A stretch of 41,265 bases of DNA from NCBI GenBank assembly GCA_005883995.1, contig VAXB01000019.1, forward strand, positions 1 to 41,265, written 5' to 3'. A model generated the notes under the pieces. That model searched no databases. It saw only the letters and a program-made list of their open reading frames with translations, and was not told the origin of the DNA. This DNA is from Actinomycetota bacterium. Its GTDB lineage: Bacteria > Actinomycetota > Thermoleophilia > Gaiellales > Gaiellaceae. The position numbers and the translations under genes were made by a program. Below, one piece after another: positions 19,401 through 28,238 of the stretch; position 1 is the stretch's first letter; the number at the start of each line of letters is the position of its first letter.

Positions 19401-19977
19401 CGCGTTCGACACGAGCGCGTACGCCGGCCAGACGGTCGTGCTCTGGCTCAACACGCATGACGACAACTATCCGAGCGACCCGACGTACGCATTGTTCGAC
19501 GACGTCGCGGTCGTGAACTACGTGCCGGCGCCGAACGTCGTCCAGAACCCGGGCTTCGAGACGGGCACTCTGTCGCCCTGGACTGGAAGCGGCGCGTTCT
19601 TCCCGGTGATTGCCTCCGGCGGCCATACCGGGACCAACGCGGCGCGCATCGGCTCGACGAGCGCCGTGAACGGAAACAGTACGCTGACGCAAACCGTGAC
19701 CGTGCCGACCGGTAGTCCGAGTCTCACCTTCTGGTACCAGCCGCACTGCCCCGACACGATCACGTACGACCAGATCCAGATGCAGGTCCGCAGCACGACG
19801 GGCACGACGCTCGCAACGGTGCTCAACGTCTGCAACAACTCCGGTACCTGGACACAGGCGAGCTTCGGCATGGCGCCGTACGCGGGTCAGACCGTGGTCT
19901 TGTGGTTCAACGACCACGACGACGGCTATGCGAGCGACCCGACGTACTTCCTGCTCGACGACATCGCGCTCCGCTAG
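16489..19977 (+). CDS. Large exported protein (1162 aa): propeller-like N-terminal domain, three Ig-like repeats, two C-terminal jelly-roll/CBM-like repeats
   Basis: Signal peptide; DPNGAAGPNHYVQIVNSDFAIFNK; three DFSL.A.P..L...QG repeats; two NGGFETG/NPGFETG..LTFWYQPHCPDTITYDQIQMQ repeats. Confidence 0.8.
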   Translation: MPLPPCTRASRSARGSRPARRSAGIVVALATVAFVCASAASAGSGPKPTALARIAKHGDDPTGNVNHDVSPPLRTLAPAPDQSGKEKKEKEPKKGLPVPAQSAADPVVQSSPGTAAAPAPGPGFDGIGQGFTGPSGSFFVGSAPPDPNGAAGPNHYVQIVNSDFAIFNKAGTPVYGPVPTNTLWSGFGGGCQTNNDGDATVEYDRLADRWIISQFSVSTTPYLQCVAVSTSGDPTGSYFRYSFQYNNFPDYPKLGVWPDGYYTTFNLFNASGTQFLGPEICSYDRAKMLLGQAATQQCFTLGSSFGGLLPSDLDGPTPPPAGAPDDVVSFATNSLQLWRFHVDWSNPASSALTGPTTLPVAAFSPACSGGGTCIPQAGTTQKLDSLADRLMYRLAYRNFGDHQSLVVNDSVTAGASVGIRWYELRDPNGTPTVYQQGTYAPDSSYRWMGSVAMDHNGDMALGFSVSSSALHPGIHYTGRLAGDPLGTMTAGETSLVDGAGSQTATLSRWGDYSSMSIDPSDDCTFWYTTEYIPANGTFNWHTRIGSFKFPSCGAASSDFSLSATPSALSVAQGGNGTSTVSTAITSGSAQTVALSASGQPTGVSVTFSPASVAAGASSTMTVSAGGAATPGTYPVTVTGTGSSATHTTTVNVTVTAPPTDDFSLAASPSSLSLTQGSSGTTSVSTSLTAGSAQTVSLSASGLPSGTTAAFNPASVSTGGSSTLTLTTGSSTPLGNYPITITGTGTSTTHTTTVTLTVTAPPDFSIASSPATLTISQGGSATSTISTAVTTGSAQPVSLSASGQPSGTTVGFNPTSMNAGGSSTLTVNVGSATAAGSYTLTITGTGTSATHTTTLGLTVTPAPGVANGGFETGDFSNWSASGVLVPHVVTTSAHGGTYAAQLGASTAYNGNSTLTQTIAVPTGTSQLTFWYQPHCPDTITYDQIQMQIRSTSGTTLATVLNACTNTGAWTSVAFDTSAYAGQTVVLWLNTHDDNYPSDPTYALFDDVAVVNYVPAPNVVQNPGFETGTLSPWTGSGAFFPVIASGGHTGTNAARIGSTSAVNGNSTLTQTVTVPTGSPSLTFWYQPHCPDTITYDQIQMQVRSTTGTTLATVLNVCNNSGTWTQASFGMAPYAGQTVVLWFNDHDDGYASDPTYFLLDDIALR

Positions 19978-20005
19978 CGGCGCGCCGACGCGCGTCCGGG
20001 CCCGG

Positions 20006-21394
20006 TCAGGCGGCTCGGCCGATGAAGATCGCGACGTAGGAGCCGCGCGGGATGCTCCCGCTCGGAGGCTGCTCCTCGAGCACGTTGCCGACCTGCGTCT
20101 GGTCACTCGTCGCGCGGAAGAGGACGAGCGGCTTGAAACCCGCCTGCCGCAGGGCCTGCCCCGCCGCCGCCTGATCCTGTGTCGTCACGTCGGGCACGCT
20201 CTCAGGAGCGGCCGGGTTCGGGCCGTTCGACACACTCATGTGAACGGCCGAGCCGCGCTTCGCAGTTCCGGTCGCCGGGGATTGGGTCACGATCAGCCCA
20301 GCCCGCTGCGTCGAATCGACGTAGCGGATGATCGGCCGGAAGCCCGCCGTGTTCAGGCGGCGCGCGCCTGCGGTCACCGCGAGGCCGTTGACGGCGGGGA
20401 TGGTCGCGTGCGCGGCCGTCGTAACGGTTCCCGTCGTGGTGGTCTGCACGGTCGTGGTGGTGTTCCCGCCGGACCCCGTTCCCTTCGAGATGTTCAGCGT
20501 GACGGTCGCGCCCTTGTCGACCTTCGTGCTCGCCGGCGGCTTCTGCGCGACGACGACGCCGGCCGGCTGTTGTGAGGCGACGTTCTGGAGCTTTGGCTTG
20601 AGGCCCAGCTTCGTCAGCTGCGACACGGCCGCGCCCTGTGTCTGACCGACCACGCTCGGCACGACGACCGGCTTGACCCCGGTCGAGACGCTCAGGATCA
20701 CCGTTGCGCCCTTGACCGCCGTGACGCCGGCGACAGGTTGCTGCGCGAACACGACGCCCTTCGGCCGTGTCGACGCGTGCTGCTGCACCTGCGGGGTGAA
20801 CCCCGCGGCGGTCACCTGCGTCTGGGCCTGCGCGACCGGCAGATCGGTGACGTTCGGCACCGCCTTGTGGGCTGCGCCGGACGAGATCGAGATCGTCACC
20901 GACTGCCCCTTGTCGACCTGCGAGCCCGCGCCGGGCTGCTGCGCGAACACGACGTGGGGCGGCCGCGGGCTCGGCCCGGTGTTCGGGATGACCTTCAGAT
21001 GGTCCTGCTGCAGCCGCTGCGCCGCGGCTTGCTCGTTCAGGCCGACGACGTTCGGGACGGTCGTCTTGTCGTTCCCGCGCGAGAGGAAGTACCAGAGGAG
21101 CAACCCGGCGACGACGAGGAGGAGCAGCAGCAGGAGCCAGATCCACCAGTTCCGTTCCGGAGGCGGGCCGACGGGCTCGACCGCCTCGGTCTCCTCCGCG
21201 ACGGCAGTCGCCGGCAGCAAACGGCGGATCGCTTCGTCCACACGCGCAGCGCGCTGACGGCCGCGGGCGCGGTCGATCCAGTCGAGCCACTGCGCCTGGC
21301 GATCGGGCGGCATTGCTGCGAAGCGGTCACGCGCTTCGGGCACGCGGTCGAGCGCCGCGGCGAAATCCTCGGGTACGGGCCGTCCGGTCGCCAT
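20006..21394 (-). CDS. YdeI/OmdA-like domain + TM + five PASTA domains
   Basis: MATGRPVPEDFAAALDRVPEARDRFAAMPPDRQAQWLDWIDRARGRQRAARVDEAIRRLLP; WWIWLLLLLLLVVAGLLLWYF; five PASTA repeats (VPNVVGL.., VPNVTDL.., VPSVVGQ.., IPAVNGL.., VPDVTTQ..). Confidence 0.8.
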   Translation of the reverse strand: MATGRPVPEDFAAALDRVPEARDRFAAMPPDRQAQWLDWIDRARGRQRAARVDEAIRRLLPATAVAEETEAVEPVGPPPERNWWIWLLLLLLLVVAGLLLWYFLSRGNDKTTVPNVVGLNEQAAAQRLQQDHLKVIPNTGPSPRPPHVVFAQQPGAGSQVDKGQSVTISISSGAAHKAVPNVTDLPVAQAQTQVTAAGFTPQVQQHASTRPKGVVFAQQPVAGVTAVKGATVILSVSTGVKPVVVPSVVGQTQGAAVSQLTKLGLKPKLQNVASQQPAGVVVAQKPPASTKVDKGATVTLNISKGTGSGGNTTTTVQTTTTGTVTTAAHATIPAVNGLAVTAGARRLNTAGFRPIIRYVDSTQRAGLIVTQSPATGTAKRGSAVHMSVSNGPNPAAPESVPDVTTQDQAAAGQALRQAGFKPLVLFRATSDQTQVGNVLEEQPPSGSIPRGSYVAIFIGRAA

Positions 21395-21425
21395 CGGCTG
21401 CGTAGGTGCCCCGTCCCGCCGAACC

Positions 21426-22868
21426 TCAACCGTCGACGAGCAGCCCCTGCATCGGTCCGCGCAGCCGCCCCGTCCGCCGCGACACATGCGGAAGCTCCGA
21501 CAAGCGGTGCGTCTGCGGCTCGCCGGCGTCTCGCAACCGCCGCTGCTCGCGCGCGATCGGCCGCCAGAGCTCGTCGACGACCGCCGCGGCAGCTCGATCG
21601 ACCGCCTGCAGCGGCTGCTCGAGGTGCTCCGACCACAGGCGCAGCCGTGTCGCACGCGCGAGCGAAGGGTCGCAGCAGACGAGGTTCACCTCCGTGTCGT
21701 TGAACATCGAGTGCTCGTTCAGGTTCGCCGACCCCAGCGTCAGCCAGCGATCGTCGACGATGCCGATTTTCGCGTGGACGTACACCGGGCACGGTCCCTG
21801 GTCCCCGAGCGCCGTGAGCGTGCACGCGATGACCCGGCCCGCGCCGCCGTCGCAATCGATCAGGTCCGCGAGCTGCCCGCGCGTGTCGTCGCCCCCGTTG
21901 TTCGGGTTCGTCGGGAGCACGACTACGAGCCGGAAGTCGTCACTCGGCGGGTGCGCGAGCTTCTCCTGGAGGATCTCCGCCAGCTCGCTCGACCAGAAGA
22001 ACTGGTTCTCGAGATAGATCAACCGTTGCGCCGAGCGGAAGGCGCGCGTGTATGCCTCGACGATGCGGAACTCACCTCGCGGAAGCGCGTCATAGACGCG
22101 TTCTGGCACCGTCCGCACGAACTGCAGCGTCGCGTCGCCCGCCCGGCGCGACGCTTTCGGCTCCGGCAGCTCCTCTTCCGCAACGTCGTGCCAGCGCAGG
22201 CGGAAGTGCTCCGCCACGTCGCGCACGAGCGGGCCGCGGACGGCCGCCGCAGCGTCGTGCCAGCCGACCGTGCCGCGCGCGCGATGTGCGGACGTGTCGA
22301 ACCGGTCGCCGGCGAGCGTGGTCAGGTCGATCCCACCAACGAATGCGACGCGGTCGTCGACCACGACGATCTTCTCGTGGTGGCAGTGCATCGGGCGCTC
22401 CTTTGCGTCGAGCGCGACCTGGATCCGCGACCCGAAGGCGAGCGCGTGCCGGGCACCGTCCACGTCATCGCGGGCGGGACGGAAGAGCGGCAGCGGGGAG
22501 CCCGCCCAGAGTAGGAGGCGGACGTCGACGCGCTCTGCGAGCTCCTCCAGCAAGGTGCGCACCTCCGTGGTGCCGCCGTCGCGCTCGAGCTCGAACCACG
22601 GCGAGACGTGCCAGCCCGCGATGTGCACGTGCGATTTCGCGTTGCGCAGCTCTGCCGCCATTCGGGGCAAGGCCTCGGCGCCGTCGATCAGGATCTCCAC
22701 GGCGTTGCCGTCGCGCGGCGGCGGGTCGCCCGCTACCCAGAGCCCACCGTCATCCGGCTCGAGCGCATGCTCCCAGCCGAGCCCGCGGAGGCGGCGGTGG
22801 TGGTGCGAGCGCACGAGCCGCTCGACCGCGTTTCCGAGCGCCTTGTCGAATGCGAGGAGTGGGTCCAT
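21426..22868 (-). CDS. Phospholipase D-like / cardiolipin synthase-like protein
   Basis: Two HKD motifs: HCHHEKIVVVDDRVAFVGG and VHAKIGIVDDRWLTLGSANL. Confidence 0.9.
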   Translation of the reverse strand: MDPLLAFDKALGNAVERLVRSHHHRRLRGLGWEHALEPDDGGLWVAGDPPPRDGNAVEILIDGAEALPRMAAELRNAKSHVHIAGWHVSPWFELERDGGTTEVRTLLEELAERVDVRLLLWAGSPLPLFRPARDDVDGARHALAFGSRIQVALDAKERPMHCHHEKIVVVDDRVAFVGGIDLTTLAGDRFDTSAHRARGTVGWHDAAAAVRGPLVRDVAEHFRLRWHDVAEEELPEPKASRRAGDATLQFVRTVPERVYDALPRGEFRIVEAYTRAFRSAQRLIYLENQFFWSSELAEILQEKLAHPPSDDFRLVVVLPTNPNNGGDDTRGQLADLIDCDGGAGRVIACTLTALGDQGPCPVYVHAKIGIVDDRWLTLGSANLNEHSMFNDTEVNLVCCDPSLARATRLRLWSEHLEQPLQAVDRAAAAVVDELWRPIAREQRRLRDAGEPQTHRLSELPHVSRRTGRLRGPMQGLLVDG

Positions 22869-22907
22869 GGGGCGGGTCCGTTCCCGGACTCGCCCCATTG
22901 CTAATCC

Positions 22908-24413
22908 CTACGGCGCGACGACGGGGCGAATCTCGACGTCGCGCGCGTGCGCGACGCCCTCGCCTTCACCGAGGATCGTGCCGAACTCGCGGACCCGGTC
23001 CGGGCGAGTTACGCGCAGCCAGACGAGGACACCCACTCCGATCGCGAGCCAGATCAGCGCCACCCATGGTCCGTAGCGCATCGGTGACGGCGGGAGCGGA
23101 TGCACGGACTTGTAGATCGTGTAGCCGCAGATCGCGATCGCCGCAAGCGGCAGCACGATGTCGAGCAGCACGTTGTAGGAGACGTCCTCCGCCTTCGCCC
23201 GCCGGAAGAACACGATCCCCGAGAGGGCGACGAGGATGTAGGCGCCGAGAATGCCGAGGGTTGCCGTCAACGCCATGAACTGCACATACGTGAACGGCGA
23301 TGGCGCGGGGTGCGTCCAGTGCCGGCCGAGGGTCAGCCCCAGCACGAACGTGATCACGAGCGCGAGGCCGATTCCGACCCACGGCGTCCGGAAGCGCGGA
23401 TGCGTCCACGCGAGGACGCGCGGAAGGCCGCCCTCGCGACCCATCGCGAAGAACGTCCGCGCCGTGAGGTGGATCCCGGCGAGCGCTGCGATGAACGCGC
23501 TCGTGATCACGGCGAGATCGACGAGCACCGAGAGCCATGTCCCGGCGTAACGCGTGGCGAGTGTGTCGAGCGGCGCCACGTCCTGCGCCCATTTGGCGCT
23601 GTTGCCGACGCCGAACCCGACGGACATCGTCCAGGTGATGAACACGTACCAGACGACGGCGACGACGGCCGCGGTCAGGATCGCCCGTGGAATCGCACGC
23701 CGTGGCTCTGCCGCCTCCTCGCCGAGCACCGCCGCCGCCTCGAAGCCGATGAAGCCGGTGAAGGCAAAGACGACGGCGAGGAACAGCCCGTGCGTCGACG
23801 GAAGCTTGGCCGGGTTGAGCGGCTGGAGCGTCACGCCGGAGTCGCCGCCCTTCGCGAGCACGATGATGGCGAGCAGCAGCACCGCCGCCACGCCCGCCGC
23901 ACCGAGGACCAGCTGCGTGCGCGTCGAGAGGCGGATGTCGAAGAACGCAAACACGAGCAGCGCGGCGAGGAGGATCAGGAAGCACGTGAACCAGCCCGGA
24001 TGCCAACCCGTGTGCGAGGTCAGCAGGGTCGACATCGTGACGGCCCCGATTGCGAGGACGAACGAGATGCCGACGGCGAACGCGGTTCCGTACAGCCACC
24101 CGCCGATGAATCCGCCGCTCGGATTGAGCCCGCGCGCGATGTACGTGTAGACGCCGCCGGCGCTCGCCATCCGCGACGTGAACCGGACGATCACCGAAGC
24201 GAGGCACAGGCACCCGACGCCCGCGACGATGTACGCCCAGGGCGTGGCGGCACCGGCGCTGCCGGCGGCGGCGGAGGTCGCCGTCGCGACGCCCAGGGCC
24301 AGGGACAGGAGAGCGATCGACTGCGCGAGCGTGTCCGCCCACCCGAGGATCCCGTGCCGCAATTCGCCTGCCGACCGGTTCCGAGGCGATCCGGGCGTAA
24401 CGGGTTCGGTCAT
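22908..24413 (-). CDS. APC family amino acid permease
   Basis: About 12 hydrophobic segments; GGVYTYIARGLNPSGGFIGGWLYG, GFIGFEAAAVLGEEAAEPRRAIPRAI. Confidence 0.9.
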   Translation of the reverse strand: MTEPVTPGSPRNRSAGELRHGILGWADTLAQSIALLSLALGVATATSAAAGSAGAATPWAYIVAGVGCLCLASVIVRFTSRMASAGGVYTYIARGLNPSGGFIGGWLYGTAFAVGISFVLAIGAVTMSTLLTSHTGWHPGWFTCFLILLAALLVFAFFDIRLSTRTQLVLGAAGVAAVLLLAIIVLAKGGDSGVTLQPLNPAKLPSTHGLFLAVVFAFTGFIGFEAAAVLGEEAAEPRRAIPRAILTAAVVAVVWYVFITWTMSVGFGVGNSAKWAQDVAPLDTLATRYAGTWLSVLVDLAVITSAFIAALAGIHLTARTFFAMGREGGLPRVLAWTHPRFRTPWVGIGLALVITFVLGLTLGRHWTHPAPSPFTYVQFMALTATLGILGAYILVALSGIVFFRRAKAEDVSYNVLLDIVLPLAAIAICGYTIYKSVHPLPPSPMRYGPWVALIWLAIGVGVLVWLRVTRPDRVREFGTILGEGEGVAHARDVEIRPVVAP

Positions 24414-24429
24414 GTTCCGACTCCTTTCG

Positions 24430-25074
24430 TCAGTCGGGAAGCAACGCGAAAATGCGCGCCGGCGCGCCGTTGGCATCGCGCACCTTGAGCGGCGCGACGA
24501 CGACGCTCGAGCGCTCGGGCAACTGGTCGAGGTTCGTCGCGTTCTCGATGATCATCCGACCGGCGCCGAGCCAGACGCGGTGCAGGTCGTACGTCGTCGT
24601 GTCGACAGGGTCGGCCGAAGGGCCGTCGAAGCCGATCGCCGAGATCCCCCGCTCGATCAGCGCCTGCGCGGCCGCGGCATCCGGGTAGCTCCAGCCGGTC
24701 CAGTACGCCTCGCTCCCCCAGTTGCGGCCATTGTCCGAGTAGAGGAACACGATGTCGCCGGGACGGATCTTCGCGAGGTGGGGCTCCAACTCCTCCCGTG
24801 GGAGCGGCCCGGGGCGGCGGTCCGAGACGTCCAGCGTGACGGCCTCGGTGACGAGCCTGTCGAGCTGGATCTCGTCGAGCGTGTCGCCGCCCGCAATTTG
24901 ATGGGCCGGCGCGTCGACGTGCGTGCCGATGTGATTCACGAGGTGGTACTCCGACATCGCGTACCCGTCGTCCTCGACCTTGGCGATCGGCCTGAACGAC
25001 GGGTCCGGTAGGCCGGGGAAGATCGGCATGCCGTCCTCGTAGTGCTGGGAGAGGTCGACGATCCGCACGCGCAC
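24430..25074 (-). CDS. Cyclase family protein (kynurenine formamidase-like)
   Basis: VDLSQHYEDGMPIFPG; HIGTHVDAPAHQIAGGDTLDEI; GDIVFLYSDNG. Confidence 0.85.
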   Translation of the reverse strand: MRVRIVDLSQHYEDGMPIFPGLPDPSFRPIAKVEDDGYAMSEYHLVNHIGTHVDAPAHQIAGGDTLDEIQLDRLVTEAVTLDVSDRRPGPLPREELEPHLAKIRPGDIVFLYSDNGRNWGSEAYWTGWSYPDAAAAQALIERGISAIGFDGPSADPVDTTTYDLHRVWLGAGRMIIENATNLDQLPERSSVVVAPLKVRDANGAPARIFALLPD

Positions 25075-25109
25075 GATTCTCGCGCGGCGCAGGCAGGATG
25101 TGAAGCCTC

Positions 25110-25727
25110 GTGGTGCCGCTGATCTGCCTCGACCCCGGTCACGGGACGCCGCCCGCGATCGGCCGCCAGACGGAGCCGATCGGCCCGGGATCGAAGACGC
25201 GCAAGATCAAGGACGGCGGGGGCGCGCCCGGCGAGGCGCCGGTCGCGCTCGCGATCGCGCTGAAGACGCGCGCGCTGCTCCAGCAAGACGGGCTGCGCGT
25301 CGCGATGACGCGAACGGGACCGACGTACACCGGCGGCAACATCGCGCGGGCGACCTACTGCAACAACCGCGGCGCGGCGCTGATGATCCGCATCCACGCC
25401 GACGGCTCGACGGACCTGTCACGCCACGGCGTGCAGATGCTCTACCCGGCGTTTCACCGCGGCTGGACCGATGACATCTACTCCTCGTCGCGTCGCGCGG
25501 CGGCGATCGTCCAGCGCTCGGTCATCGCCGCGACGCGGGCGGCGAACCTCGGTCTGACGCCGCGTTCCGACCTCACCGGCTTCAACTGGGCGAACGTCCC
25601 GTCGATCCTGATCGAGACCGGGTTCATGTCGAACCCGCGCGAGCGCGGGTTGCTCCAGAGCGCGGCGTACCAGTTCAAGGTGGCGCGCGGTCTCGCCGCC
25701 GGCGCGAAGGCGTTCGTCGGCCGGTAG
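25110..25727 (+). CDS. N-acetylmuramoyl-L-alanine amidase (Amidase_3)
   Basis: ICLDPGHG; MIRIHADGS; PSILIETGFMSNPRE. Confidence 0.9.
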   Translation: MVPLICLDPGHGTPPAIGRQTEPIGPGSKTRKIKDGGGAPGEAPVALAIALKTRALLQQDGLRVAMTRTGPTYTGGNIARATYCNNRGAALMIRIHADGSTDLSRHGVQMLYPAFHRGWTDDIYSSSRRAAAIVQRSVIAATRAANLGLTPRSDLTGFNWANVPSILIETGFMSNPRERGLLQSAAYQFKVARGLAAGAKAFVGR

Positions 25728-25766
25728 CTCTTCGGGGGCGCTTCGACCACGTCCCCTTCTGACCCG

Positions 25767-26192
25767 TCAGAGGCAGTCGGAGCAGGCGCCCGTGAGCACG
25801 ACCTCGTGCTCCTCGACCGCGTAGCCGAGCCCGTCCGCCACGCGATCGATCGCCCGCTCGAGCCGCGGGTCGCTGAACGCTTCGACCTTCCCGCAGTCGC
25901 GGCAGACAAGGTGATGGTGGTGATCGCCGTCCGGGGGTGACGGCTCGTAGCGCGCGATTCCGTCGCCGGCGTCGATCCGCTTGACCAGCCTGAGGTCGGC
26001 GAGCGTGTCGAGCGTGCGATAGACGCTGGCGATCCCCACCGGCCGCCGCGCGCCGCGGAGGCGGTCGAAGATCTCCTGCGCGCTCAGGCAGCAGTTCTGG
26101 CGGCCGAGCAGCTCGACGACGGCGCGGCGTGCGCCGCCGCTCCGGTAGCCGGCGTCGTCGAGCACGTCGAGCGCGTGTGCGGTCCAGGGCAC
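25767..26192 (-). CDS. Fur family metalloregulator (Zur-like by context)
   Basis: RRAVVELLGRQNCCLSAQEIFDRL; VGIASVYRTLDTLADLRLV; DGDHHHHLVCRDCGKVEAF; GACSDCL. Confidence 0.9.
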   Translation of the reverse strand: MPWTAHALDVLDDAGYRSGGARRAVVELLGRQNCCLSAQEIFDRLRGARRPVGIASVYRTLDTLADLRLVKRIDAGDGIARYEPSPPDGDHHHHLVCRDCGKVEAFSDPRLERAIDRVADGLGYAVEEHEVVLTGACSDCL

Positions 26193-26222
26193 ATGGTCAG
26201 TGTATCGTCGTGACACGATGAC

Positions 26223-26235
26223 GAGAATCGTTCTC
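26223..26235. promoter_or_regulatory. Candidate Fur/Zur-type operator in divergent promoter
   Basis: Palindrome GAGAA-TCG-TTCTC just upstream of ZIP transporter and beside fur-family gene. Confidence 0.45.
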
Positions 26236-26243
26236 ATTCTCGC

Positions 26244-26978
26244 GTGATCACCGGCGTCGCCGCAGCGTGGGTCGCGATTCCGCTCGCGGGTGTGACCGTC
26301 CTGTCGACACTCGCCGGCGGCATCCTCGCGCTGCGCTTGCACCGGGAGCTCGCGACGCTGATTGCGTTCACCGGCGGGATCGTCGTCGCGGTCGCTCTCT
26401 TCGACGTCCTGCCGGAGGCGCTCGACTCACTCGACCAGCCCCGTGACGTGCTCGCGGTCGTCGGCGTCGGATTTCTGGCGTTCTTCCTCGCTGAGCGCGT
26501 ACTCGTCCTCCACCACCGCGACGAGCCCGAGCAGGCGCGCGCACATGCACACGTCGGGGCGCTCGGCGCCGCCGGCCTCTCGGTGCACAGCCTGATCGAC
26601 GGGCTCGGAATCGGCCTCGCCTTCCAGATCAGCACGGCGACGGGGTTGCTGGTCTTTCTTGCCGTCGTCAGCCATGACTTCGCCGACGGGATGAACACCG
26701 TCAGCTTCGTCCTCTTCCAGAGCGGCAACCGGAAGCAGGCATTGCGCTGGCTCTGTGCCGATTCCCTCGCACCCCTCGTCGGCGCCGTGATCGGCTCGGC
26801 CGTGTCGATCTCGCACCGCAGCCTCGGCTGGGTCCTCGCGCTCTACGGCGGCTTCTTCCTTTCGATGGGCGCGACCGACCTGTTGCCGGAGGCGCACAGC
26901 CACCCGTCGTGGAAACGCGTCGGCCTGACGGTCGCCGGCTTCGCCTTCACGTTCGCCGTCGCGCGCGTAGCCACGTAA
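26244..26978 (+). CDS. ZIP family metal transporter
   Basis: Multi-pass; LSVHSLIDGLGIGLAFQ, VSHDFADGMNTVSFVL; His-containing loop HHRDEPEQARAHAHV. Confidence 0.85.
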   Translation: MITGVAAAWVAIPLAGVTVLSTLAGGILALRLHRELATLIAFTGGIVVAVALFDVLPEALDSLDQPRDVLAVVGVGFLAFFLAERVLVLHHRDEPEQARAHAHVGALGAAGLSVHSLIDGLGIGLAFQISTATGLLVFLAVVSHDFADGMNTVSFVLFQSGNRKQALRWLCADSLAPLVGAVIGSAVSISHRSLGWVLALYGGFFLSMGATDLLPEAHSHPSWKRVGLTVAGFAFTFAVARVAT

Positions 26979-27002
26979 GGCGCCGCGTCCGGACGGGCGC
27001 CT
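26978..27002. terminator. Hairpin between convergent ZIP and hypothetical genes
   Basis: AGGCGCC...GGCGCCT with inner CGTCC/GGACG. Confidence 0.55.
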
Positions 27003-27008
27003 AAGCCG

Positions 27009-27257
27009 TCAGCGCTCGTCGCGCATGCGCGCGGCGATTTCCCGCCCCGCCGCGTGCACGTCCTGCCGCCGCTGCTCGGGGCCTGGCGGCGCGGGCTCGG
27101 CGCGATCGACGGGCGTCTCGGCCGCCTCGAACTCCTCCCGTTCCTCGACGATCGAACGCGCCTCGGCGAGCTTCTCGCGCAACTCGTCCGCGCGCGAATC
27201 CGGCGCCTCGGATGACTGCGGTTTCTCGGCCTTCCGTCGTTTCAGGAACTCGAACAT
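27009..27257 (-). CDS. Small charged hypothetical protein
   Basis: MFEFLKRRKAEKPQSS.. 82 aa. Confidence 0.55.
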   Translation of the reverse strand: MFEFLKRRKAEKPQSSEAPDSRADELREKLAEARSIVEEREEFEAAETPVDRAEPAPPGPEQRRQDVHAAGREIAARMRDER

Positions 27258-27409
27258 CCGACTCCTCCGAGCGCGGCGCGCGACCGGGCGGCGCGCCCGG
27301 CGGATGCTACAGTGGCGCGACTTCCTGCCTCGTCATCGCGCCGTCCGTTCCCGAGCGGCGCAAGCCGGCGAGGCCGATTCAGACCAGAGGAAGGAGGCTC
27401 GGGAACCTC

Positions 27410-27790
27410 GTGGAGTACGAAATCTTGCTCATGCTCGAACCTGACCTGGCCGAGGAGCGCCAGGAGGAGATCGTCGTGCGCGCGCGCGACCTCGTGGACC
27501 GCGGCGACGGCCGCTGGTTGCGCCATGACCTGTGGGGCCGGCGACGGCTCGCGTACGAGATCGACCACAAAAATGAGGGGACGTATCACCTGCTGCAGTT
27601 CGACGCCGACGCCGCGACGCTCGACGAGCTCTCGCGGATCCTCCGGATCACCGACGGCGTGATGCGGCACATGGCGACGCGCCGTCTGGCGGCGTCGCAC
27701 ACGGCCCCGCCGGCCGAGCCCGAGCCGCAACAGCAATCCGTCCCGTCGCCCGCGTACGCTGAGGCGAACACCAGTTCGGAGGAGGAGTAG
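27410..27790 (+). CDS. rpsF: 30S ribosomal protein S6
   Basis: VEYEILLMLEPDLAEE; AYEIDHKNEGTYHLLQF; GTG start with AAGGAGG RBS; rpsF-ssb-rpsR-rplI order. Confidence 0.95.
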   Translation: MEYEILLMLEPDLAEERQEEIVVRARDLVDRGDGRWLRHDLWGRRRLAYEIDHKNEGTYHLLQFDADAATLDELSRILRITDGVMRHMATRRLAASHTAPPAEPEPQQQSVPSPAYAEANTSSEEE

Positions 27791-27794
27791 AGAG

Positions 27795-28238
27795 ATGGCA
27801 AACATCAACCGGGTCGTCCTCGTCGGCAACTTGACGCGCGATCCCGAGCTCCGGCACACGCCGAGCGGGACCGCCGTCTGCAAGCTGCGCATCGCTGTGA
27901 ACACGCGCCAGAAGGACGCGCAGGGCAACTGGGGCGACAAGCCCAACTACTTCGACGTCACGGTCTGGGGCAACCAGGGCGAGAGCTGCGCGCAGTTCCT
28001 GTCCAAAGGCCGCCCCGTCGGCGTCGACGGTCGGCTCGACTGGCGTGAATGGGACGCGCAGGACGGGACGAAGCGGCAGGCGGTCGAGATCATCGCCGAC
28101 ACGGTCCAGTTCTTGGGCGGGCGCCCCGACGGCGAAGGCGGCGGCGGTGGCGAGCGCCAGTTCGTGCCTGCGGCGGCCACCGCGGCCTCGGCCGACGCCG
28201 ACTTCACGAGTGGCGCCGACGACGACATCCCGTTCTGA
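27795..28238 (+). CDS. ssb: Single-stranded DNA-binding protein
   Basis: [36 protein letters not shown]..; acidic DDDIPF C-terminus. Confidence 0.97.
   Translation: MANINRVVLVGNLTRDPELRHTPSGTAVCKLRIAVNTRQKDAQGNWGDKPNYFDVTVWGNQGESCAQFLSKGRPVGVDGRLDWREWDAQDGTKRQAVEIIADTVQFLGGRPDGEGGGGGERQFVPAAATAASADADFTSGADDDIPF

Noticed and set aside
22052-24488. Long plus-strand ORFs (22052-23278, 23100-24488)
   Set aside because: Antisense to PLD and permease genes with clear family motifs on the minus strand; shadow composition.
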